A stretch of DNA of 12,276 nucleotides, taken from Synergistaceae bacterium (GTDB lineage Bacteria; Synergistota; Synergistia; Synergistales; Aminobacteriaceae). The position numbers and the translations under genes are program-made. Where the stretch lies: the NCBI GenBank assembly GCA_017458545.1, contig JAFTBA010000250.1, positions 1-12,276 on the forward strand. The letters run 5' to 3'. A model generated the notes under the pieces. The model worked only from the letters and a program-made list of their open reading frames with translations. It did not search any database and was not told the origin of the DNA. Shown piece by piece: positions 1 through 6,621 of this stretch (positions are counted from its first letter, which is position 1; the number at the start of each line of letters is the position of its first letter).

Positions 1-654
1 CATCACAGGTCCTCCCTGATACTCCCTGTAAATCCTGTAATTAACAGCCCCAATATAATCCCCGTCAGCGTCATTCGTACTGTAAATCTTAGGCATACAC
101 ACTGTGTACAGGTACTCGACATCATGAGCAGGTATAATCTCAGTCTTCTCTTCGGGTATTCTCAGCGTCTCAATCACACGTCCCTTTGAGTCGCGCTTCT
201 CTATCTCCCTGTAAACAGTATATGTCCTCTCAGTCTCAGGCACATGCTCTGTCATAAATTCCTGCGTCAGCTCAGTCCGAATAAACGCTGTATACCCCAT
301 TTCGGCAGCCCTCTTGAAAAATAACGGGTCATTCACAGAAACATTATCACCGTGAATGAACTTCATATCTTCGATTACAGCGTCAACATTTTTGACTGTT
401 AATGAGCTCCTCCGCCCGAACGCTGAATGAATCCCGTCAACTGTCCACGTGAATATGTCTGCCCTTACTTTTTTCACAGGGGCTAACTGAGTCCCTGCTC
501 TTAGGTCAATCTCGGCAGGCATTACAAAAATCTTCTTCAGCTTCCCGAAATCAACTGAAGGATCCTGCCAGACTTCAACATCACTGCCGCTTGCCGACGA
601 ACTCAAAATCATCACTAAAATTATTGCCGCTATTTTCTTTACCGACATCTTCAA
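1..654 (-). CDS. Exported protein of unknown function, C-terminus cut off by the window edge
   Basis: The reading frame is open from the left edge to about 650 on the minus strand, giving about 218 residues without a stop. I place the start at TTG 654 because GGAGG (666-662) lies 7 bases upstream of it; the next in-frame ATG (648) would be 13 bases away. The N-terminus (MKMSVKKIAAIILVMIL...) is a basic stretch followed by a hydrophobic core, typical of a Sec signal peptide. No lipobox cysteine is seen, so cleavage near ASG/SD by signal peptidase I is likely. The mature start (VEVWQDPSVDFGKLKKIFVM) weakly recalls periplasmic proteins of the DUF4136 kind. The rest is rich in charged residues and beta-type patterns (TERTYTVYREIEKRD) with no catalytic motif I recognise. 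It is divergent from the secreted protein gene at 775. Real gene: confident. Function: unknown. Confidence 0.8.
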   Translation of the reverse strand, partial: MKMSVKKIAAIILVMILSSSASGSDVEVWQDPSVDFGKLKKIFVMPAEIDLRAGTQLAPVKKVRADIFTWTVDGIHSAFGRRSSLTVKNVDAVIEDMKFIHGDNVSVNDPLFFKRAAEMGYTAFIRTELTQEFMTEHVPETERTYTVYREIEKRDSKGRVIETLRIPEEKTEIIPAHDVEYLYTVCMPKIYSTNDADGDYIGAVNYRIYREYQGGPVM

Positions 655-681
655 ATTTAATCCTCCCGTCAAAAAATTTTC

Positions 682-699
682 CGTTAAATACGTTAAATA
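682..699. repeat. Tandem 9-bp direct repeat in the divergent promoter region
   Basis: CGTTAAATA occurs twice in perfect tandem (682-690 and 691-699), directly upstream of the TTTACA -35 candidate of the rightward gene and between two divergent genes. It could be a regulator site or an AT-rich promoter-enhancing element. The repeat is seen directly; its function is inference. Confidence 0.5.
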
Positions 700-700
700 T

Positions 701-731
701 TTTACACGCCGTCCCCTATGTGTGCTACAAT
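701..731 (+). promoter_or_regulatory. Promoter of the secreted histone-tail protein gene
   Basis: TTTACA (701-706) and TACAAT (726-731) are 19 bases apart, and TG at 723-724 precedes the -10 by one base (extended -10). Transcription would start near 738. That rules out an ATG at 718 as the start codon and supports ATG 775. Confidence 0.5.
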
Positions 732-774
732 AACCGTCATAAATTTATACAGACGAAAGGCTGTGCGTAAAATC

Positions 775-1332
775 ATGAAAAAATTTATAGTATGCGCTTT
801 ACTCATTACTCTCATCGCTGCAATGTCAGCTCCTTCATTCGCTTGGGACGCCGCTAAACAGAAGGCTCTCGGTCAGGATAAGAACAAAATGACATGGTAC
901 ATCCTCGATTACGGCAAAGACAGTGCTGATGTTCCCTTCGCAGTCTCAAGAAAATACTACACCAATCCCACAATCAAAAATGAGACTATCGAACTGCTCA
1001 TGTCAAAGTTCGCCCTTTCACCCGAAAAAGCAGGAAGCCTCTACTTCACTGAATACGGCTACGAGTACTCTAAGGACGGAAAACAGTTCGCAGTAACCTA
1101 CCTCAAGCACTATGACATGCTCGGCAATGAGATTCACGGAACTGTTTACGACGGGTCAACAGAAGCAACAACTAAGACATTCGGCCCCGTTCCTGCAGGT
1201 TCAACACCGGCTAAAGCTGCAGCATATGCTGTAGGCAAATCAGCAGCAACACCTGCAAAGAAAGCTGCTCCTGCGAAAAAATCAAGCACAGTACCTGCCA
1301 AAAGAGTCGTACGCGCAAAGAAAAGCAAATAA
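775..1332 (+). CDS. Secreted protein with a lysine/alanine/proline-rich, histone H1-like C-terminal tail
   Basis: The product has 185 residues. Residues 1-23 form a classic signal peptide (MKKFIVCALLITLIAAMSAPSFA), with likely cleavage before Trp24. Residues 24 to about 135 are a small, aromatic-rich globular region (DYGKDSADVPFAVSRKYY, FTEYGYEYSKDGKQFAVTYL) that I cannot assign to a family. Residues 145-185 are a low-complexity basic tail with four PAK motifs (145, 160, 166, 174), 10 lysines, 2 arginines and no acidic residue. Such tails are known from bacterial histone H1-like DNA-binding proteins, but here the tail follows an export signal, so binding to anionic envelope polymers is more likely than chromosome binding. 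I chose ATG 775 over the in-frame ATG 718 because the signal peptide starts there and the promoter's -10 overlaps 726-731. The Shine-Dalgarno is weak (AAAGG 756-760, 14 bases away). Codons are strongly C-ending, suggesting high expression. A terminator follows at once, so the gene is probably transcribed alone. Confidence 0.82.
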   Translation: MKKFIVCALLITLIAAMSAPSFAWDAAKQKALGQDKNKMTWYILDYGKDSADVPFAVSRKYYTNPTIKNETIELLMSKFALSPEKAGSLYFTEYGYEYSKDGKQFAVTYLKHYDMLGNEIHGTVYDGSTEATTKTFGPVPAGSTPAKAAAYAVGKSAATPAKKAAPAKKSSTVPAKRVVRAKKSK

Positions 1333-1353
1333 TTTCAACTTAGCTTTTTGCTG

Positions 1354-1390
1354 AAACTCCTTCCGAATTGTAACGGGAGGAGTTTTTTTT
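1354..1390 (+). terminator. Rho-independent terminator of the secreted protein gene
   Basis: AAACTCCTTCC (1354-1364) pairs with GGGAGGAGTTT (1375-1385) over 11 positions, with one G-U pair and a 10-base loop. A run of eight T ends at 1390. The T run overlaps the stop codon of the convergent sugar transferase gene (1389-1391). There is no T run on the minus-strand side of the hairpin, so it works best for rightward transcripts. Confidence 0.88.
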
Positions 1391-2720
1391 ATGGATTCGA
1401 CTGATAGGAAGGGTAATTACGTTTCAATACAAACACCGCTATAAGTGTCCTTATCATAATCACAGTATCAAGCCACAATGTCCAGTTCCTTATGTAATAC
1501 AGATTCATTTCGGCGCAAATCTTTACGTCGTTTTCAGTGTGTCTGCTTATCTGCCATAAACCTGTTATTCCGGGCTTAACCGTTGAAATTTTCACTGCAT
1601 TGACACCGTAAACATGTTCGAGGTCATTCTCCTTCAGTGCCTTAGGCCCCGAAAGACTCATCTCTCCCCTCAAAACGTTAAACAGCTGGGGCAGTTCATC
1701 AACATATGACCTCCTCAGCGATGCTCCGCCGTCAGAAAGTCCCGATGTCCTGAACTTGTACATCATGAATCTCTTACCCCTCAGTCCCGAACGTTCAAGC
1801 TGCGAAAATACCTTCCCTCCGTCAGTCCTCTTTATCCTCCACGCAGCCCAAAGCATAAACGGTGAGAATATTATTACCGCCGTTAATGCCCCTGCGTAAT
1901 CCGTTAATGTCTTCACAGCCCTGTTCACGGGATTCAATAAGCCCTGAGACGCAGGGATTACAGGCATTCCGTCAACGTCCCTCATTGAAGGCGAGAACGT
2001 AGTCAGCATATACATGTCAGGTATGTAGTGAACCTGTCTCACATGAAACTCAACAATATCAAGTATCTCAGTCAGAAGTTTACGCGAAGCCTTTGAGATT
2101 GCTACGGCAGCCTCGTCAACTCTTTCAGTCGCACATATAACAGCAAAATCTTCAAGTTTCCCTCTCACTTTAATTCCTTCAACTGTCGTTCCTGCTTTAT
2201 CAGGATCATCATCGAGAAAGCCCGTTATTTTTCCCAGCGTGAACGGATGAGTGTTTATTTTCTCGGCAAAAATTGTTCCCGTACGTCCTGCTCCTAAAAT
2301 TATTATGTTTGTTGAAATTATACCGAGCGCAAAGATTAACCTCCTGAACAAATACCTTGAGGCCAAACACAACGGTATGAAGATTATTATTCCCATAGCC
2401 AGCGTGAAACGTGAGATGTCAAATTTCTGTGAGTATAAATAAAGAACTATAACCAGAAGAATTAAGACTGATGATTTCAAAACGGCTTTCATTTCGTCCC
2501 AGAACATCCATGTCTTGAAACTGTACAGCGAATTGAAATAGAACACTGCAAGCATTGTACCCGTAAAAAATTCCATCACTTCAAAAGTTAATGAACGCGG
2601 TGCATGTCCCGAAAGCCATACGGCTATCACTATGTAAAAACTCAAATGATATATCAGTGCGTCAATTACAGCCTGAAATAATGACGATATTATTCTGTTA
2701 AAATTTCTTTGCGGTTTCAT
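1389..2720 (-). CDS. Polyprenyl-phosphate sugar-1-phosphate transferase (WbaP-like initiating glycosyltransferase)
   Basis: The product has 443 residues. Membrane helices lie at about 13-36, 52-66, 82-97, 106-122 and 275-293. A Rossmann-type CoA_binding_3-like domain follows the N-terminal helices (IIILGAGRTG, about 139-148). The C-terminal Bac_transf domain holds SPF (286-288, the helix break), YKFRT (321-325), the catalytic Asp-Glu in DELPQL (341-346), MSLSGP (354-359), VKPGITGLWQIS (381-392) and RNWTLWLD (411-418). Family members move a sugar 1-phosphate from a UDP sugar to undecaprenyl phosphate in the inner membrane, the first step of capsule, O-antigen or exopolysaccharide synthesis. 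The sugar cannot be told from the sequence. Oddities: the usual GPRP is GPKA (358-361), the arginine usually found just before VKPGITG is missing, and the segment between KFR and DELPQ is short. No other polysaccharide gene is nearby. No Shine-Dalgarno precedes ATG 2720. Confidence 0.9.
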   Translation of the reverse strand: MKPQRNFNRIISSLFQAVIDALIYHLSFYIVIAVWLSGHAPRSLTFEVMEFFTGTMLAVFYFNSLYSFKTWMFWDEMKAVLKSSVLILLVIVLYLYSQKFDISRFTLAMGIIIFIPLCLASRYLFRRLIFALGIISTNIIILGAGRTGTIFAEKINTHPFTLGKITGFLDDDPDKAGTTVEGIKVRGKLEDFAVICATERVDEAAVAISKASRKLLTEILDIVEFHVRQVHYIPDMYMLTTFSPSMRDVDGMPVIPASQGLLNPVNRAVKTLTDYAGALTAVIIFSPFMLWAAWRIKRTDGGKVFSQLERSGLRGKRFMMYKFRTSGLSDGGASLRRSYVDELPQLFNVLRGEMSLSGPKALKENDLEHVYGVNAVKISTVKPGITGLWQISRHTENDVKICAEMNLYYIRNWTLWLDTVIMIRTLIAVFVLKRNYPSYQSNP

Positions 2721-2731
2721 GGCGTTAATGA

Positions 2732-2740
2732 TTATGTCAT
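2732..2740 (-). promoter_or_regulatory. Candidate extended -10 promoter of the sugar transferase gene (possibly leaderless mRNA)
   Basis: On the minus strand TGACATAAT (2740-2732) fits TG-N-TATAAT with one mismatch. Transcription would begin around 2725, only about five bases before ATG 2720, which would explain the missing ribosome binding site. No good -35 is visible. Confidence 0.3.
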
Positions 2741-2780
2741 GCCCTTTCCTAAAATTTTTGTTAGTATATCATGAAAGTTC

Positions 2781-2786
2781 AGGAGG
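2781..2786 (+). promoter_or_regulatory. Strong ribosome binding site that fixes the MATE start
   Basis: A perfect AGGAGG stands 8 bases before ATG 2795 and downstream of the in-frame ATG 2771, so translation starts at 2795 rather than 2771. Confidence 0.9.
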
Positions 2787-2794
2787 TTTTTTTG

Positions 2795-4174
2795 ATGTCA
2801 GCACCTAAAGACGCTCAGGAAAAAAAATATTTAATGATGACAACTCAGCCCGTCAGCAAATTAGTTTTACGCCTCGCAGTCCCATCAATAATTACTATGA
2901 TGATAACAGCTGTTTATAACATGGCCGATACATTTTACGTTGCAGGAATTGACGTTCAATCACCTGCAGCCGTAGGAATAATATTCTCATATATGGCATT
3001 CATTCAGGCAATAGCGTTCTTCTTCGGTCAGGGAAGCGCAAACTATATCTCGCGTGCTTTGGGCGCAAAGGACAGGGATAATGCCGTTCTCGCAGCGTCA
3101 ACAGGATTCTTCACGGCACTGTTCACTGGAATAACTATAGCTGTCTCAGGATTCATATTCATGGACGATATATTAAGGCTCTTAGGGTCAACAGATACTA
3201 TTATGCCTTACGCACGCGCTTACTTCAGGTATATATTACTGGGAACGCCTTTCATAATGTCATCGTTCGTGATGAACAATCAAATGAGATTTCAGGGCAA
3301 CGCTTTAATTTCAATGATGGGCATTACCGCAGGTGCTTTGTTAAACATAATACTTGACCCTGTATTTATATTCGTCCTCAAAATGGGCGTGGCAGGTGCA
3401 TCGCTTGCAACAATGATTTCACAGATAACAAGTTTCATAATACTCCTTCACCTTTCCGGAAGAGGCGACGGAATACCCTTAAAGCTCTCGAATTTCCGTC
3501 CTAAGTTCTGGCATTACAAAGAGATTACCGCAGGAGGCTTACCGTCATTAGGCCGTCAGGGACTCGCAAGCATTTCTATGGCTTACATGAATCAGCTCGC
3601 AAGTGTTTACGGTGATACTGCTATTGCCGCACTGTCTATAGTGTTCAGGGTTACCATGTTCGCAACAGCTATAGTGTTAGGGTTCGGACAAGGGTTCCAG
3701 CCCGTATGCGGATTCAATTTCGGTGCAGGGAAATTTTCTAGGGTTAAACACGCTTTTTGGTTCAGCGTTGCCGTAACATCAGCTTATTGTGCATTGCTGA
3801 GTATAACGGGTTATGTTTTTGCCGAAAAAATTATAGCTTTGTTCAGACCGAATGACTTTGAACTCATAGCACTAGGTGCTGAGGCGTTACGATATGAATG
3901 CCTCGTGTATTCAACAATAGGATTCGTAACCGTCAGCAACATGTTCCTCCAGAACACACGTAAAACTATACGCGCAACAACTTTATCAGCATCACGTCAG
4001 GGATTCGTTCTTGCATTAGTGCTTTACTTCGGGAGCAGGTTATGGGGATTGAAAGGGATAATTTCAGCACAGCCTATTTCGGACGGGATAACATTTTTGA
4101 TTTCGATTCCTTTTGCTTACAGCGTGTTACGCGAAATGAACGGGCATGAATGTATAATTACTCCTGAGAATTAA
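2795..4174 (+). CDS. MATE family multidrug/cation efflux transporter
   Basis: The product has 459 residues, the usual MATE length, and a pattern of about 12 membrane helices in two MatE repeats. After a short polar N-terminus comes the family-typical first helix (LAVPSIITMMITAVYNMADTFYVAGI region, about 27-52). Further typical segments are FGQGSANYISRALGAKD (77-93), NNQMRFQGNA (161-170) and the signature LDPVFIFVLKMGVAGASLAT (187-206). The second half repeats the pattern, with a GQGFQPVCGFNFGAG segment. MATE proteins export drugs or metabolites in exchange for Na+ or H+; the substrate is not predictable here. It looks closer to the DinF/MepA branch than to NorM, a judgement made by eye. It is divergent from the sugar transferase and lies 27 bases upstream of murD on the same strand, so read-through into the cell wall genes is possible. 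Confidence 0.93.
   Translation: MSAPKDAQEKKYLMMTTQPVSKLVLRLAVPSIITMMITAVYNMADTFYVAGIDVQSPAAVGIIFSYMAFIQAIAFFFGQGSANYISRALGAKDRDNAVLAASTGFFTALFTGITIAVSGFIFMDDILRLLGSTDTIMPYARAYFRYILLGTPFIMSSFVMNNQMRFQGNALISMMGITAGALLNIILDPVFIFVLKMGVAGASLATMISQITSFIILLHLSGRGDGIPLKLSNFRPKFWHYKEITAGGLPSLGRQGLASISMAYMNQLASVYGDTAIAALSIVFRVTMFATAIVLGFGQGFQPVCGFNFGAGKFSRVKHAFWFSVAVTSAYCALLSITGYVFAEKIIALFRPNDFELIALGAEALRYECLVYSTIGFVTVSNMFLQNTRKTIRATTLSASRQGFVLALVLYFGSRLWGLKGIISAQPISDGITFLISIPFAYSVLREMNGHECIITPEN
4151..4158 (+). promoter_or_regulatory. Candidate -10 for murD inside the end of the MATE gene
   Basis: A perfect TATAAT (4153-4158), directly preceded by TG, lies 43 bases upstream of the murD ATG. No convincing -35 is present. 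It would let murD-ftsW-murG be transcribed independently of the MATE gene. Weakly supported. Confidence 0.25.
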
Positions 4175-4201
4175 TACTGAAGGCAGGGAATTTTACACAT
4201 A

Positions 4202-5551
4202 ATGCACAAAGTAACAGTTATAGGCGCAGGGGTAAGCGGTCAGGGATTGGCTATACTCGCGCATGATTTGGGATATGAAGTTTTCGTGTCTGAAAAGAAA
4301 TCCATAAATAACGAAACAAAATCACTCTTCACAAAAAATAATATAACCTTTGAGGAAGGACATTCCGAAAAAGTTTTTGACTGCAATGAGATTCTCATAA
4401 GTTCGGGAATACCTCCTCAGTCAGAAATCTTACTGTCAGCAGAAAATAAAGGCGTTAAGCTCACAGGTGAACTCGATTTCGTACTTCCTCACATCAAAAC
4501 AAATCACCTCGTCTGTGTTACAGGCAGTAACGGCAAAAGCACAGTTACTTCACTCATAGGCCATGTGCTTAACCGCGCAGGACTCAAAGCAGGTACAGGA
4601 GGTAATCTAGGAACAGCCTCATCAGTTTTCACACGTGAAAATTTTGACGCTGTTGTCCTCGAACTTAGCAGCTTCCAGTTAGCGAGAGCGACACGTAATT
4701 TAGGTGCTGAGGTAGGAATAATAACTAACCTTGCACCGGATCATATCGACTGGCACGGAAGCTATGAGAATTATGTTGAGGCCAAGTCGAGAGTCTTAAA
4801 GCTGAGAGCCGCTGAGGGCTGGGGAATAATTCAGGACAGGGATTATGACATTCTCAGACCGTCAGGAAAAATTATCACCCTCAGTTGGGACGAAACGACT
4901 CATCATGATGTTACAGGACATATTTTCATGGCCGATGACAGAGCATTGCTTACCCTCAACGGCAAAACATCAACGCTGTTCAGTTACACAGATACGACTC
5001 TGATAGGCTCTCACAATCTTGAGAACACTGCTATGACTCTCTGTGCCGTTAAACTTTTGGGAGTCGAAATTAACGGCAGAACAAAATATTTGCTTGAGGG
5101 TTTCAGACCGTTGCCCCACAGGTGCGAGGACGCAGGTATGATTGACGGAGTGCAGTACATTGACGACAGCAAAGGCACTAACGTTGCAGCAACAGTTACG
5201 GCAATGAGGTGCATTAAGGGACGCAAAGTAATCATTCTCGGAGGTCAGGGGAAAGGTGAGGATTACGCGCCTTTGGCCGAAGCCGTTAAGAGTGAGTGCG
5301 ATTACGCTGTTTTAATCGGCGAGGAAGCCGGGAAGATTCAGGAGGCATTAGAGCGCGGAGGGTTCAGGAATTTCCGCAGGGCCTCAACAATGGAGGAAGC
5401 CGTAAACATTTCTCAGTCCCTCGCTGAACCGGGAATGGTCGTATTGCTTTCACCTGCCTGTACGAGCTGGGATATGTATAAATCCTATAAGGCACGCGGT
5501 GAACATTTCTGCAAAATCGTCCGCGAAAAATCAGAACAAGCTAAATCATAA
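4202..5551 (+). CDS. murD: UDP-N-acetylmuramoyl-L-alanine--D-glutamate ligase
   Basis: MurD adds D-glutamate to UDP-MurNAc-L-Ala using ATP, in the cytoplasmic phase of peptidoglycan synthesis. The 449 residues match the normal family length. The N-terminal Rossmann domain begins VTVIGAGVSGQG (4-15). The ATP P-loop is TGSNGKST (107-114). LELSSFQL (153-160) and NLAPDHIDWHGSYENYVEAK (176-195) follow; Lys195 fits the carbamylated lysine of Mur ligases. HNLEN (271-275), FRPLPHR (301-307) and DDSKGTN (321-327) mark the central/C-terminal domain junction. LSPACTSWDMYKSYKARGEHF (416-436) is the MurD-specific end that helps distinguish it from MurC, MurE and MurF. All key residues are present. The Shine-Dalgarno is weak (GGCAGGGA, about 12 bases from ATG), but MHKVTVIGAG is the expected N-terminus. 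The stop overlaps the ftsW start by one base (TAATG), indicating translational coupling. Confidence 0.97.
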   Translation: MHKVTVIGAGVSGQGLAILAHDLGYEVFVSEKKSINNETKSLFTKNNITFEEGHSEKVFDCNEILISSGIPPQSEILLSAENKGVKLTGELDFVLPHIKTNHLVCVTGSNGKSTVTSLIGHVLNRAGLKAGTGGNLGTASSVFTRENFDAVVLELSSFQLARATRNLGAEVGIITNLAPDHIDWHGSYENYVEAKSRVLKLRAAEGWGIIQDRDYDILRPSGKIITLSWDETTHHDVTGHIFMADDRALLTLNGKTSTLFSYTDTTLIGSHNLENTAMTLCAVKLLGVEINGRTKYLLEGFRPLPHRCEDAGMIDGVQYIDDSKGTNVAATVTAMRCIKGRKVIILGGQGKGEDYAPLAEAVKSECDYAVLIGEEAGKIQEALERGGFRNFRRASTMEEAVNISQSLAEPGMVVLLSPACTSWDMYKSYKARGEHFCKIVREKSEQAKS

Positions 5552-6621
5552 TGGAAATAATCATACCGTTAATACTAAGCGGCTGCGGACTCGTAATGAT
5601 TTCGTCATTGTCACTGCGTAACAGCATGGCAGGAGGCAACCCGTATGTTGCGCCGTTAAGACAGTTTCAGTTTATCGGAATGGGTCTGACGTTAATGATG
5701 ATATGTTTAGCGTGGTCAAGCTCATCAGTCAGAAAAAACAGCGGAAAATTATTTGCACTGGCATTTTTCCTGTTAGTGATAACCGCAATACCAGGTATAG
5801 GAATCAAAGTAGGCGGTGCAAGACGATGGCTTAATCTTGCGGTAATAAGATTCCAGCCGTTAGAGCTTGCTTTGTTCGCAGTGCCTATATTCATGGCTGA
5901 CCGTCTCACAGATGAGAACAGTATCGCTAACAGGGGTAATTTCCAGTCATTTGTACGTCCTACATTGATGGTTATATTGATGATGGGTATACCGTTAATG
6001 CTGCAGCCTAATTTAGGCGGAACAATTATCGTAACGGCTATATGCTTCGTAATGCACATTGAGCGCAAGGGATGGAAATATCCTGTATGGGGATTTATTC
6101 TTGCTGTTGCGGCTGTAGTTGTACTGATAATGATTGCACCTTACAGAATGAGAAGGTTTAATGCGTTTTGGGATCCCTGGTCTGATCCTCATAACACGGG
6201 TTTCCAGATAATACAGGGTCTCGTTGCTTTCGCTAACGGCTCATTAACAGGAGTCGGAATAGGAAAGGGATTACAGGAGGAAAGATATTTGCCTGAAGGA
6301 GATACGGACTATATATTTCCTGCGATAGGGGAGGAGTTCGGATTAGTAGGGACTATGTTTCTGCTGATAATGTATGCGTTATGGACTTGGAAAGTGTATC
6401 ACATTTACAGGGATGCTAAAACGCCTTTCACAAAATCGCTTGCATTAGGATTAACGGCTTCAGTTATATTTCCTATGTTCGTAAACGTTGCAGGAGTAAC
6501 AAAATTAATGCCGTTAAGCGGAATACCTATGCCGTTCATAAGTTCAGGAGGAAGCTCAATGATATTCATGTGGGCTAAAGTTGGACTGTTAATGTCAATA
6601 AAAATGGAGAACAACCAATAA
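5551..6621 (+). CDS. ftsW: SEDS-family peptidoglycan glycosyltransferase FtsW
   Basis: The product is a 356-residue polytopic membrane protein. SEDS proteins polymerise lipid II into glycan strands together with a class B PBP; placement between murD and murG supports the division enzyme FtsW over RodA or SpoVE. Visible motifs are GGARRWLNLAVIRFQPLEL (88-106), FWDPWSDPHNTGFQIIQGL (206-224), YLPEGDTDYIFPAIGEEFG (246-264) and MPFISSGGSSM (327-337). Asp253 in DTDYIF matches the essential aspartate of SEDS enzymes. Departures from the usual pattern are QPLELA instead of QPSELxK (the lysine is lost), DTDYIF instead of HTDFIF, and TKLMPLSG instead of GLLPxxG. The conserved glutamine usually found before the FVN segment is not obvious. 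The N-terminus begins almost directly in the first helix, with a short cytoplasmic end. One-base overlaps (TAATG) occur at both ends of the gene. Confidence 0.93.
   Translation: MEIIIPLILSGCGLVMISSLSLRNSMAGGNPYVAPLRQFQFIGMGLTLMMICLAWSSSSVRKNSGKLFALAFFLLVITAIPGIGIKVGGARRWLNLAVIRFQPLELALFAVPIFMADRLTDENSIANRGNFQSFVRPTLMVILMMGIPLMLQPNLGGTIIVTAICFVMHIERKGWKYPVWGFILAVAAVVVLIMIAPYRMRRFNAFWDPWSDPHNTGFQIIQGLVAFANGSLTGVGIGKGLQEERYLPEGDTDYIFPAIGEEFGLVGTMFLLIMYALWTWKVYHIYRDAKTPFTKSLALGLTASVIFPMFVNVAGVTKLMPLSGIPMPFISSGGSSMIFMWAKVGLLMSIKMENNQ

Noticed and set aside
718..774. ATG 718 as an N-terminal extension of the secreted protein gene
   Set aside because: It lies upstream of the predicted transcription start, has no ribosome binding site, and would place 19 polar residues before the signal peptide.
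2771..2794. ATG 2771 as start of the MATE gene
   Set aside because: The perfect AGGAGG lies downstream of it, 8 bases before ATG 2795.
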